DNA of 64,000 nt from JAGWRA01 sp963711505 (GTDB taxonomy: Bacteria > Acidobacteriota > Vicinamibacteria > Vicinamibacterales > CAVVIG01). The stretch lies in assembly GCA_963711505.1 (NCBI GenBank), contig CAVQEJ010000003.1:620001-684000 (forward strand), written 5' to 3'. The notes under the pieces were generated by a model. The model was not told the origin of the DNA, made no database searches, and saw only the letters and a list, made by a program, of their open reading frames with translations. The translations under genes were made by a program, and so were the position numbers. Shown piece after piece: positions 1 to 7,256 of this stretch; position 1 is the stretch's first letter, and each line of letters begins with the position of its first letter.

Positions 1-510
1 GACGCCAACGGCATCGTGAACGTGTCGGCGAAGGACCTGGGCACCGGCAAGGAACAGAAGATCACCATCACCGCGTCGAGCGGCCTCTCGAAGGACGAGG
101 TCGAGCGGATGATGCGGGAAGCCGACACGCACGCCGACGAGGACAAGAAGCGCCGCGAGGAGATCGAGGCCCGCAACCGCGCCGATCAGGCGGTCTACGG
201 GGCCGAGCGGATGCTGCAGGACGCCGGCGACAAGCTGTCGGAGGCCGAGCGGCAGGCCGTGCAGGCGGCCGTCGACGATCTCAAGAAGGCGAGCGAGGGC
301 GGAGACAGCGAAGCGATCAACAAGGCGATGGAGGCCCTGACGGCGGCCCAGCACAAGGCGGCCGAGAACCTGTACCGGCAGACCCAGGGCGGCAGCCAGC
401 CGGGCGGCGGCACCGAGCCGCAGGGAGGCCCGGGCGCCGCGTCCGGCGGCGAGGACAAGGGAGGCGGCGAGGTCATCGACGCCGAAGTGGTCGACGAGGA
501 CAAGAAGTAA
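1..510 (+). CDS. dnaK: DnaK (Hsp70), C-terminal part only
   Basis: This is the 3' end of the Hsp70 chaperone gene, open from base 1 in frame 1 and cut by the window edge. The visible 169 residues begin inside the substrate-binding beta domain (DANGIVNVSAKDLGTG is the conserved end of that domain). They continue through the helical lid with its SGLSKDEVERM helix and finish in a Gly-rich tail ending in acidic residues (EVVDEDKK), as in many bacterial DnaK proteins. DnaK refolds client proteins with DnaJ and GrpE. dnaJ follows 19 bases later and an HspR-like repressor comes next, a classic heat-shock operon order. Confidence 0.95.
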   Translation, partial: DANGIVNVSAKDLGTGKEQKITITASSGLSKDEVERMMREADTHADEDKKRREEIEARNRADQAVYGAERMLQDAGDKLSEAERQAVQAAVDDLKKASEGGDSEAINKAMEALTAAQHKAAENLYRQTQGGSQPGGGTEPQGGPGAASGGEDKGGGEVIDAEVVDEDKK

Positions 511-529
511 CGCGGCCTGACTGCGCCGG

Positions 530-1639
530 ATGATGGATTTCTATCTCGTGCTCGGGTTGTCGCGGGAGGCGAGCGGCGCGGACATCAAGCGCGCCTACCG
601 CCGGCTGGCCCGGACGTACCATCCGGACATCAATCCGGGCGACCGGGCGGCGGAGCTGCGGTTCCGGCAGATCAGCGAGGCGTACCAGACGCTGATCGAT
701 CCGGACCGCCGCCGCCGTTACGACGTGTTCGGCGACACGCCGCCGGCCGGGGACTCGCCGCCCTCGTACGGCTTCGAAGGGTTCGATTTCTCGGTGGCCG
801 TCGGCGGCGCGGAGGCCTCCACGTTCGGCGACCTGTTCGCCGACATCATCCGCCACCGCCAGGCGCCCGGCCGCGGCGAGGGCGCCGACCGGGGCGCCGA
901 TCTGCACCAGACCATCGCCCTGGGCTTCGAGGAGGCGCTGCGCGGCGGCGAGCGGACGCTCACCGTCGTCCGTCGCGAGCAGTGCCCCTCGTGCAGCGGG
1001 ACGGGCGTGCAGCGGACAGCCGAGACGCGGTGTCCGTACTGTCACGGCGCCGGATCGGTGCGCGTGGCCCGGGGCCACATGGTCTTCTCGCGAGCCTGCG
1101 GGCATTGCGGGGGATCGGGGCAGCAGCGCCAGCGCGCCTGCCAGGCCTGCGACGGTCAGGGCGCGCAGACGCGCAGCGAGCGCGTCGTCATGCAGGTGCC
1201 GCCGGGGGTCGCCGACGGCGGGCGGCTGCGCGTGCCCGGGAAGGGGAACGTGGGCCAGTGCGGCGGCCCAACCGGCGATCTGTACGTGACGGTGCAGGTG
1301 GCTGGCCACCCGCTGTACCGGCGGGAAGGTGACGACCTGCACCTCACGGTGCCGGTGGCCGTCCACGAAGCGGGACTCGGCAGCCGGATCGAAGTGCCGA
1401 CGCCCGAGGGACCGGTCCGGCTGCGCGTGCCCCCGGGCACCCAGTCGGGGCAGCGGTTCCGGCTGCGGGATCGCGGCGCGCCGTCCCCTCGCGACGGCCG
1501 GCGGGGCGACCTGGTCGTCGAGGTCCGGCTCGTGCTGCCGACGTTGCTCGACGAGCGATCGAAGGAACTGCTCCGCGAGTTCGGCCGGATCAACGGCGAG
1601 GACGTCAGGAAGGACCTGAATTCAGAGGTGACGAATTGA
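530..1639 (+). CDS. dnaJ: Chaperone protein DnaJ
   Basis: DnaJ is the Hsp40 co-chaperone that stimulates DnaK ATPase activity. The J domain covers about residues 1-70 with the HPD triplet at 31-33. A short glycine-containing linker follows. Four CxxCxGxG-type zinc motifs lie at about residues 150-212 (CPSCSGTG, CPYCHGAG, CGHCGGSG, CQACDGQG), then the client-binding C-terminal beta domains. The length of 369 residues is normal. ATG at 530 or 533 could start the gene. The last codons and the stop (VTN, TGA) lie inside the A+T-rich inverted repeat beginning at 1629. Confidence 0.95.
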   Translation: MMDFYLVLGLSREASGADIKRAYRRLARTYHPDINPGDRAAELRFRQISEAYQTLIDPDRRRRYDVFGDTPPAGDSPPSYGFEGFDFSVAVGGAEASTFGDLFADIIRHRQAPGRGEGADRGADLHQTIALGFEEALRGGERTLTVVRREQCPSCSGTGVQRTAETRCPYCHGAGSVRVARGHMVFSRACGHCGGSGQQRQRACQACDGQGAQTRSERVVMQVPPGVADGGRLRVPGKGNVGQCGGPTGDLYVTVQVAGHPLYRREGDDLHLTVPVAVHEAGLGSRIEVPTPEGPVRLRVPPGTQSGQRFRLRDRGAPSPRDGRRGDLVVEVRLVLPTLLDERSKELLREFGRINGEDVRKDLNSEVTN

Positions 1640-1731
1640 GAATTCAGAATTGAGAATTGAGAAAGCGGCGAGCGGGCCTGATGCTTCGTTCCGGCTTTCT
1701 GAATTCTTCGTTCGCCATTCTCAATTCGTCA
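1629..1731. repeat. A+T-rich inverted repeat with 7-bp periodic arms
   Basis: A perfect 15-bp inverted repeat (TGACGAATTGAGAAT at 1629-1643 and its complement at 1717-1731) flanks a spacer that contains further 7-bp units of the GAATTGA / GAATTCA type. The left arm overlaps the dnaJ stop codon (TGA at 1637-1639). The arms are strikingly A+T-rich in this G+C-rich chromosome. A similar element lies at 4172-4260 and a related one at 53291-53429. It could act as a bidirectional terminator-like hairpin or be a mobile repeat; neither can be decided from sequence. Confidence 0.85.
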
Positions 1732-1741
1732 GGCTTCCCCC

Positions 1742-2227
1742 ATGGTGACCAGGCGCGGCGGCAAGGCGTACTACATGATCAGCGCGGTGGCGCAGAAGTA
1801 CCACATCCACCCGCAGACCCTGCGCCTGTACGAGCGCGAGGGGCTGCTGAAACCGTCGCGGACGGAAGGCAATACCCGCCTGTACTCTGAGGAGGACCTC
1901 GAGCAGCTCGAGATGATCCTGTCGCTGACGCGCGATCTGGGCGTGAACCTGGCCGGCGTGGAAGTCATCCTGAACATGCGGCGGAAGATCGAGCGGATGC
2001 AGCACGAGGTCAACGAGTTCATGGAGTACGTCAAGGGCGAGCTCGTCCGGGGCATCGACGACTGGGAGCAGCGGCTCAGCACGGCGCTCGTGAAGTCGAC
2101 GCCGACCGACCTCGTCCGGGCGACCCCGCCCGAGCCGCCCGCGGCCACGCCACCGGCCGGCACGGGCACCGAGGACGGCGCGGCGCCATCACGTCGCCGC
2201 GAACCGCCGGCCCGCACGCGCAGCTGA
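1742..2227 (+). CDS. hspR: MerR-family transcriptional regulator, HspR-like
   Basis: This is a 161-residue MerR-family regulator. The winged helix-turn-helix lies at about residues 12-80, with the HPQTLRLYEREGLLKPSRT core and the NTRLYSEED wing typical of HspR, the repressor of dnaK operons. A coiled-coil segment follows (NMRRKIERMQHEVNEFMEYV), then a disordered Pro/Ala tail. The start at 1742 keeps the conserved N-terminal Y-x-I-S segment. Its place right after dnaK-dnaJ supports a role in autoregulating heat-shock genes. No clear HAIR-type operator was found in the window, but the operon promoter lies upstream of it. Confidence 0.85.
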   Translation: MVTRRGGKAYYMISAVAQKYHIHPQTLRLYEREGLLKPSRTEGNTRLYSEEDLEQLEMILSLTRDLGVNLAGVEVILNMRRKIERMQHEVNEFMEYVKGELVRGIDDWEQRLSTALVKSTPTDLVRATPPEPPAATPPAGTGTEDGAAPSRRREPPARTRS

Positions 2228-2240
2228 AGGTGAAGGACGG

Positions 2241-2310
2241 CGGGCTTCGGGCTGCAGGCTCCAGTCTTCGGTGCTCAATCCCCAATTCCGAATCCCCAAT
2301 CCCGATCGGA
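2241..2310. repeat. Degenerate heptad repeat array
   Basis: About ten consecutive 7-bp units (for example CGGGCTT, CGGGCTG, CAGGCTC, then CAATCCC, CAATTCC, GAATCCC, CAATCCC) fill the gap between the hspR-like gene and the sigma factor. The unit sequence drifts midway from a GGGCT type to a CAATCCC type without losing the 7-bp phase. No coding potential is visible. Confidence 0.75.
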
Positions 2311-2330
2311 TCGCATCCGTCTCCGGGTAG

Positions 2331-2336
2331 TATGAT
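2331..2336 (+). promoter_or_regulatory. Putative -10 element, leaderless sigma factor gene
   Basis: TATGAT at 2331-2336 is a good -10 hexamer and ends only six bases before the GTG start at 2343. Transcription would therefore begin at or next to the start codon. No convincing -35 hexamer is seen at the usual spacing because the heptad array lies there. Inferred from sequence only. Confidence 0.45.
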
Positions 2337-2342
2337 GACCGG

Positions 2343-3200
2343 GTGCCCCGGCAGGCAGATCGCGGAACGAAGGAAGCCGAGACGCTCCGCGCCTATCTGC
2401 GCGAGATCGGGAAGCTGCCGCGCCTGACATCCGACGAAGAGCGGGCCCTCGGTCGCCGCATCCAGGGCGAGCAGGATGAAGCGGCGTTGCGGCGCCTGGT
2501 CGAAGGCAACCTGCGGTTCGTGGTGAGCTACGCGAAGCGGTACCGCGGCCTCGGCGTGCCGTTCCTCGACCTGGTGCACGAAGGCAACCTGGGGCTGATC
2601 GAGGCGGCGAAGCGGTTCGATCCGGCCCGGAACGTCAAGTTCATCACCTACGCCGTCTGGTGGGTCCGGCAGGCGATCCTGCACGCGGTCTCGGGCGGCA
2701 CCCGCGCGTTCTCGGTGCCCGTGAAGGTGTCGGGCGCTGCGGCGCGGTTCGGGCGACAGGTGGCGGCGCTGGCCGGGCAGCTCGAGCGCCAGCCGACGCG
2801 GACCGAGATTGCCGACGACCTCGCGCTGTCGCCCGCCGAAGTGGACGCGCTGCTGCGGATCGGCAGCGAGGACGTGTCGCTGGACGATCGGAGCGGGCGC
2901 GACGGCGGACGGGAACTCGCCGAGACGCTGGCGCAGGTCGTCGAGCCGCCCGTCGAGAGCGAGTTGATGCAGCAGGCGTTTCTCGCCGGCATGCAGGGCG
3001 TGCTGGCGCAGTTGAACGCACGCGAGCGCGAGGTGCTGGAGCTGCGGTTCGGGATCGGGCGGCACGACCCGAGCACGCTGCAGCAGATCGGCGACCGGCT
3101 GCACCTGACGCGCGAGCGCGTGCGCCAGATCGAGGTTTCGGCCAAGCAGAAGCTGCGGCAGTCGAAGAAGCTGCGGGAGCTGCGCAGCTACCTGAATTGA
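2343..3200 (+). CDS. RNA polymerase sigma-70 family factor (group 2 type)
   Basis: This 285-residue sigma factor has region 1.2 (TLRAYLREIGKLPRLTSDEE), then region 2 with the FLDLVHEGNLGLIEAAKRFD and TYAVWWVRQAI segments at about residues 75-120. Region 3 follows, and region 4 with the RERVRQIEVSAKQKLR recognition helix lies near the C-terminus. It lacks the long 1.1 region of a primary RpoD, so it is more like RpoS or another alternative factor of group 2. The GTG start at 2343 gives the expected N-terminus. The C-terminal LN and stop codon fall in a GAATTGA heptad. Its target promoters are unknown. Confidence 0.9.
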   Translation: MPRQADRGTKEAETLRAYLREIGKLPRLTSDEERALGRRIQGEQDEAALRRLVEGNLRFVVSYAKRYRGLGVPFLDLVHEGNLGLIEAAKRFDPARNVKFITYAVWWVRQAILHAVSGGTRAFSVPVKVSGAAARFGRQVAALAGQLERQPTRTEIADDLALSPAEVDALLRIGSEDVSLDDRSGRDGGRELAETLAQVVEPPVESELMQQAFLAGMQGVLAQLNAREREVLELRFGIGRHDPSTLQQIGDRLHLTRERVRQIEVSAKQKLRQSKKLRELRSYLN

Positions 3201-3300
3201 GAATGTCGTAGGCGATAGGCGGCAGGCGGCAGGCGATGAGGCGGAAGACGGGCTCGGTCAACATCGCCCCGAAGCCCGTAGCCCGAAGCCCGTAGCCCCT
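3192..3300. repeat. Heptad repeats after the sigma factor gene
   Basis: A GAATTGA unit overlaps the sigma factor stop (TGA 3198-3200). It is followed by GTAGGCG, ATAGGCG, GCAGGCG, GCAGGCG units (3208-3241) and then GAAGCCC / GTAGCCC alternating twice (3271-3298). Three different heptad families therefore sit within 110 bases. The stretch is not coding. Confidence 0.8.
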
Positions 3301-3311
3301 GAGAATCACCC

Positions 3312-4163
3312 ATGGCTTGTCCCCTTTGTGACGATACGGGCTGGAAGCCGGTCGACGACCATGGCATCCGGCGGGTGACCCGCTGCGACTGCTGGCGGAA
3401 CAGCCTGGGCAGCCGGTTGATGGCGGATGCGCGCATTCCGCGCCGCTATCAGCACTGCGACCTCGACAGCTTCGTGCCGTACAACGAGACCCTCGAACGG
3501 ACCGTGGCCTACGCGCGGCAACTCGCCGAGGCGTTTCCCGTGGTCGAGCGCGGCCTGTTCCTGCTCGGGCAGCCGGGCGTCGGCAAGACGCATCTCGCGG
3601 TCGCCGTGCTGCGGCGCGTCATCCAGACGCGCGGCGCCCACGGCCTGTTCTACGACACCCGCGACCTGCTGCGCGTGATCCGCAGCACGTACGATCCGGT
3701 GGTGCGGACGACGGAGATCGAGGTGCTGCGGCCGGTGATGACGGCCGACCTGCTCGTGCTCGACGACCTCGGCGCGGAGAAGACCTCGGAGTGGGTGGAG
3801 GAAACCCTGAACCTCATCGTCAATACCCGCTACAACGAGCGCCGGGCGACGATCTTCACGTCGAACTACGAGGACAAGCCGGACAACAGCGATCCCGACT
3901 CGCTGCTCTTCCGCATCGGCTACCGCATGCGATCGCGACTGCACGAGATGTGCGAGTTCCTGCACATCGACGGCGCCGACTATCGGGAGCTGCCGCCCAA
4001 CGGCGGCATCGACGACCTCGTCATGCTGTGGAAGAAGCGGAAGCTGTCGCCGGCCTCGTCGCCCTCGCCGTCGCGTGCCCGCCAGGCGCGCGCTCAGGTG
4101 CGCGAGCCGGGGCGCGAGCGTCGCACCGACCTCGGGTGGCCCGGGGGGAAGGCCGGGAGCTAG
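3312..4163 (+). CDS. DnaC/DnaI/IstB-like AAA+ ATPase
   Basis: This 283-residue AAA+ ATPase resembles helicase loaders of the DnaC/DnaI group and IstB. Two cysteine pairs near the N-terminus (C3/C6 and C25/C27) look like a small zinc-binding module. Walker A (GQPGVGKTH) is at about residue 86, Walker B (LLVLDDLG) at about 147, and sensor residues follow (TIFTSN). No IstA transposase gene is adjacent, so an insertion-sequence role is unlikely. Loading of the replicative helicase is the likely role but is inferred. The C-terminal ~40 residues are Arg/Pro-rich and probably disordered. Confidence 0.8.
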   Translation: MACPLCDDTGWKPVDDHGIRRVTRCDCWRNSLGSRLMADARIPRRYQHCDLDSFVPYNETLERTVAYARQLAEAFPVVERGLFLLGQPGVGKTHLAVAVLRRVIQTRGAHGLFYDTRDLLRVIRSTYDPVVRTTEIEVLRPVMTADLLVLDDLGAEKTSEWVEETLNLIVNTRYNERRATIFTSNYEDKPDNSDPDSLLFRIGYRMRSRLHEMCEFLHIDGADYRELPPNGGIDDLVMLWKKRKLSPASSPSPSRARQARAQVREPGRERRTDLGWPGGKAGS

Positions 4164-4171
4164 GGGAATAC

Positions 4172-4260
4172 GACGAATTGAGAATTGAGAATTGAGAAAG
4201 GCGAAGTCGGCCAGAGCAACCCTGGCTTCTGAATTCTTCATTCTCAATTCTCAATTCGTC
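4172..4260. repeat. Perfect 20-bp A+T-rich inverted repeat
   Basis: GACGAATTGAGAATTGAGAA at 4172-4191 is exactly repeated in inverted orientation at 4241-4260. The arms are built from 7-bp GAATTGA units and the 49-base spacer contains its own small hairpin (GCCAG...CTGGC near 4210-4225). The element fills the gap between the AAA+ ATPase gene and hemW. It is a sister of the elements at 1629-1731 and 53291-53429. Confidence 0.9.
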
Positions 4261-4272
4261 AGCGTCAGTTCC

Positions 4273-5418
4273 ATGCTTGGTCTCTACCTTCACATCCCGT
4301 TCTGTGCGGCGATCTGCAATTACTGCAATTTCAATCGCTTTCTGCTCGACGTCGACCTGAAGCGGCGCTACGTCGACGCGCTGGCGTGCGAGATCGAACG
4401 GGCCGGAGAGGGCGAGCGGCGCCGCGGCGGCGGGGCGCGCGCCGGCGCCGACACGATCTATTTCGGCGGCGGGACGCCGTCGCTCCTCGAGCCGGCCGAA
4501 GTGGCCCGGCTCGTGGTCGCGTGTCGCGCGGCGTTCGCGGTGACCGACGACGCGGAGGTGACGCTCGAGGCCAATCCGGAAACGGTGACCGGCGAGCGCC
4601 TGGCAGGGTTCCGGGCCGCCGGCATCAACCGTCTCAGCTTCGGCGTGCAGTCGTTCCGCGACGAGGAGCTGCGCCGGCTGGGCCGGCTGCACTCCGCGGA
4701 GCGGGCCGCGGAGGTCTGCGGGCTGGCCGCGGCGGCCGGCTTCGACAACGTCAGCCTGGACCTCATGCTCTGGCTGCCGGCGCAGACGCCGGGGGACTGG
4801 GACGAGTCGGTAGCGCGGCTGGCGGCGCTCGGACCGGCCCACGCGTCGCTCTACATGCTGGAGGTCTACCCGAACGCGCCGTTGCGCGAGGAGATGGCCC
4901 GCGCGCAGTGGACGCAGGCGCCCGACGAGGACGTGGCGGCGATGTACCTGAGCGCGCTGGCGGCGCTCGAGGTGTCGGGGTACGAGCAATACGAGATTTC
5001 GAACCTGGCCCGGCCCGGGCGCCGGTCGCGCCACAACCTGAAGTACTGGACCGACGCGGAATGGCTCGGATTCGGCTGCGGGGCCCATTCGACGCGTGAC
5101 GGGGTCCGCTGGAAGCAGGTCGCCTCGGCCGGGGACTACGTCGCGCGGGTGAATGCCGGCGCGGATCTCGTGGTCGAACGGCGGGTGCTCACCCCGGTGG
5201 AGCGACTCGAAGAGGCCCTGTTCACCGGGCTACGGCTGACCGAGGGACTGGACCTGGCGGCCATCGAACATCGCTATGGGGTTGACGTCTGGCGGCGCTA
5301 TGGCCATGATCTGAATCCGCACCTCGACGCCGGACTCCTCGTGCGGGAGCCGGGGCGGCTGCGGCTGACGCGCCAAGGGATGCTTCTGGCACATGAAGTG
5401 ATGACCGTTTTCGTCTAG
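4273..5418 (+). CDS. hemW: HemW-like radical SAM protein
   Basis: The gene encodes a HemW/HemN-family radical SAM protein of 381 residues. The CxxxCxxC cluster motif is at C11, C15, C18 (CAAICNYCNF), followed by the GGGTPS SAM-binding loop near residue 66 and the FGVQSF and NLKYW segments conserved in HemW. HemW binds heme and is thought to act in heme transfer; it is often misannotated as coproporphyrinogen oxidase. The third cysteine is followed by N-F, and HemW lacks the extra cysteine of true HemN. ATG at 4273 gives the canonical N-terminus; an upstream in-frame ATG would start inside the repeat and is rejected. Confidence 0.88.
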   Translation: MLGLYLHIPFCAAICNYCNFNRFLLDVDLKRRYVDALACEIERAGEGERRRGGGARAGADTIYFGGGTPSLLEPAEVARLVVACRAAFAVTDDAEVTLEANPETVTGERLAGFRAAGINRLSFGVQSFRDEELRRLGRLHSAERAAEVCGLAAAAGFDNVSLDLMLWLPAQTPGDWDESVARLAALGPAHASLYMLEVYPNAPLREEMARAQWTQAPDEDVAAMYLSALAALEVSGYEQYEISNLARPGRRSRHNLKYWTDAEWLGFGCGAHSTRDGVRWKQVASAGDYVARVNAGADLVVERRVLTPVERLEEALFTGLRLTEGLDLAAIEHRYGVDVWRRYGHDLNPHLDAGLLVREPGRLRLTRQGMLLAHEVMTVFV

Positions 5419-5459
5419 CTCTACGTACGATACAGTAATCGCCTTTGAAGGAGGCCGCG

Positions 5460-5939
5460 ATGCGACGACTCGGGTTCTTGCCGGCGGCGGCACGCCGGTG
5501 TGCTGTGATTGGAACGGGCCTCGCCCTGATGCTGACGCTGCCGGCCGCGGCGTCCTGGGCGCAGCAGGCGAAGGGGATGGTCTTCGGTTCCGATGCCGGC
5601 ATCGTGTTCAACACGATCAAGCCGGACAAGACCGCCGACTTCGAGATGGTCATGGGGAAGCTCAAGGAAGCCCTCCAGAAGAGCTCGAACCCCGATCGCC
5701 AGAAGCAGGCGGCTGGCTGGAAGGTCTTCAAGTCGGTCGAGCCTGGCCCCGGCGGCAACGTGTTGTACCTGTTCGTCGTCGATCCGGCCGTGCCGGGCGC
5801 CGACTACACCGTCGCCAAGATTCTCAATGAAGCCTTCCCCAAGGAGATTCAGGACCTCTACAAGACCTACGCCGCCTGCTACGTTCCCGGCGGGCAGAGC
5901 GTGGTCAACCTGAAGCTGATCGACAACATGGGTAAGTAG
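5460..5939 (+). CDS. Secreted protein of unknown function, tandem paralogue 1
   Basis: This 159-residue protein starts at the ATG at 5460, five bases after a strong AAGGAGG ribosome site (5448-5454). Residues 1-30 form a signal peptide with a cleavage-like ASWAQQ. The mature part has alternating strands and helices with the signature IKPDK-x2-DFE, QAAGW-x-VFK, PGPGG, and VDPAVPGADYT. The same pattern recurs in the gene at 6105. The pattern and small size suggest a dimeric alpha/beta-barrel (ABM-like) fold, which is only an inference. I do not recognise a function. Confidence 0.75.
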   Translation: MRRLGFLPAAARRCAVIGTGLALMLTLPAAASWAQQAKGMVFGSDAGIVFNTIKPDKTADFEMVMGKLKEALQKSSNPDRQKQAAGWKVFKSVEPGPGGNVLYLFVVDPAVPGADYTVAKILNEAFPKEIQDLYKTYAACYVPGGQSVVNLKLIDNMGK

Positions 5940-5997
5940 GCCTTCATGGCCGGTGTCGGCGGAGCGGTTGCGGCAACGCGACCGCTCCGGCCGACGC

Positions 5998-6025
5998 GCT
6001 CCCCGCACCCCGTCCCCCGCTCCCC
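5998..6025. repeat. C-rich heptad repeat
   Basis: Four 7-bp units, GCTCCCC, GCACCCC, GTCCCCC and GCTCCCC, lie in exact register between the two tandem paralogues. They belong to the window-wide class of degenerate heptad arrays. Confidence 0.75.
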
Positions 6026-6104
6026 GCGCGAAGTGATAGGCTGACGGACACACGGGCCCGGCCGCCGGACGGCCGGCGCCGGTCTCCGATTCTGGAGTGT
6101 ATCG

Positions 6105-6623
6105 ATGCGGATGAACGCTCTGCTGCCGCTCGTCGCGGCCGGATGCGCGGGGCTGGCACTCGGCCTCGGTCTCGCCCCGGCCACCCGCACCCTGGCTGCC
6201 GCGGCCGGGCAGGCGCCGGCGGCGCAGGCACCGCTGGAGCCGGCGCCCCGCACGTTCAAGGCTCCGGTCGGCCTGCTCTTCAGCGAGGTCAAGCCGGAGA
6301 AGGCCGATGACTTCGAGGCGATCCTGACCCGCCTGCAGCAGGGCCTCTCGCAGAGCGCCGATCCGGCCCTGCGCCGGCAGGCCGCCGGCTGGCGCTTCTT
6401 CAAGGCGCGTCAGCCCGGGCCGGGCAAGGGCGTCCTCTTCGTCTGCCTGATGGATCCCACCGTCCCCGACGCCGACTACACGATGTCGCGTCTCCTCAAG
6501 CAGCTCTTTCCCGATGACGAGGAGATGCTCGCCACCTACGGCGACGCGTTCGCCGGCGCCCAGACGCTGCTCGATCTGGATCCCGTGCCGGCCGCCCCCC
6601 AGGCGAAGAAGCCGGGACGCTGA
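6105..6623 (+). CDS. Secreted protein of unknown function, tandem paralogue 2
   Basis: This 172-residue protein is a diverged copy of the gene at 5460. It has a hydrophobic signal peptide (about residues 1-32) and an Ala/Pro linker. The shared signature follows: VKPEKADDFE, QAAGWRFFKARQPGPG, MDPTVPDADYT and a final FP...Y...A segment. The C-terminus is Pro/Lys-rich. The two genes are 165 bases apart, so each may have its own promoter, but co-expression is likely. The function is unknown; an exported dimeric alpha/beta-barrel protein is one possibility. Confidence 0.75.
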   Translation: MRMNALLPLVAAGCAGLALGLGLAPATRTLAAAAGQAPAAQAPLEPAPRTFKAPVGLLFSEVKPEKADDFEAILTRLQQGLSQSADPALRRQAAGWRFFKARQPGPGKGVLFVCLMDPTVPDADYTMSRLLKQLFPDDEEMLATYGDAFAGAQTLLDLDPVPAAPQAKKPGR

Positions 6624-6645
6624 CGATCGGCGACGGCCGCGGCGC

Positions 6646-7134
6646 TCAGAACGACAGATTCAGTCCGGCGTAGATCCGCTGTGGATGCGGCTCCAGTGCG
6701 TTGCCCGACAGCTTGAAGATCCGGTAATCGACCCGCAGGCGCAGCGGGCCCACGAGTGAGACCTTGACGCCGGCTCCGGTGTTCAGGCCGAAGTTCGTCG
6801 TGGCCGTCGGCCCGAGGGTTTCGTGGTAGATGCCGCCGCCCGCGGTGACGTAGGGCTGGAAGCCGAGGATCGGCGCCGGCGTCTGTACGAGGACGTTCCC
6901 CATGCCCGTCTGGAGGCCGGGGGCGGCGTGCGTGAGGTCCTCGACGAGGCTGGAGTACTCGAACTCGAAGCCGATGACGACGAGGCTCATGCCGATCGCC
7001 ACGCCGCGCGCCTGGTGGCTGGTCGGCGTCGGGCTGGCGCCGATGAAGGCCGTGACGTCGGCGAAGGCCGGGCGGCACAGCAGGACGAGGGCAAGGCAGG
7101 TGATGGCGACGAGCATGCGGCGTGAATGGGTCAT
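6646..7134 (-). CDS. Outer-membrane beta-barrel protein
   Basis: This 162-residue protein begins with a signal peptide (MTHSRRMLVAITCLALVLL..AFA). Alternating strand-like segments follow, such as GFEFEYSS, PYVTAGGGIY, GAGVKVSLVGPLRLRVDYRIF and a C-terminal YAGLNLSF ending in phenylalanine. These are hallmarks of a small eight-stranded OmpA/OprF-like barrel recognised by BamA. The start at 7134 is chosen because the upstream in-frame extension lacks signal-peptide features. It is convergent with the secreted paralogues. The specific function is unknown. Confidence 0.75.
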   Translation of the reverse strand: MTHSRRMLVAITCLALVLLCRPAFADVTAFIGASPTPTSHQARGVAIGMSLVVIGFEFEYSSLVEDLTHAAPGLQTGMGNVLVQTPAPILGFQPYVTAGGGIYHETLGPTATTNFGLNTGAGVKVSLVGPLRLRVDYRIFKLSGNALEPHPQRIYAGLNLSF

Positions 7135-7219
7135 CGAGCCTCCAGATGTCGCGGACGTCCCATCATACGACTGATACGGGCGATCCGCCGGGCGCGGCGG
7201 GTGCGCCGCGGCGGCGTGA

Positions 7220-7225
7220 TAGAAT
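7220..7225 (+). promoter_or_regulatory. Putative -10 element for the desaturase gene
   Basis: TAGAAT at 7220-7225 lies 31 bases before the GTG start at 7257 in the divergent gap between the beta-barrel gene and the desaturase gene. No strong -35 hexamer accompanies it. Weak, sequence-only evidence. Confidence 0.3.
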
Positions 7226-7256
7226 TTTCCCGGAACGGGCTGCAACAACGGGCGCC

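Noticed and set aside
3312..4163. IstB of an insertion sequence
   Set aside because: No IstA gene, no terminal inverted repeats of IS21 type and a four-Cys N-terminus typical of helicase loaders.
1629..4260. A+T-rich arrays as CRISPR
   Set aside because: Units are 7-8 bp, adjacent and without unique spacers of constant length; no cas genes are present.
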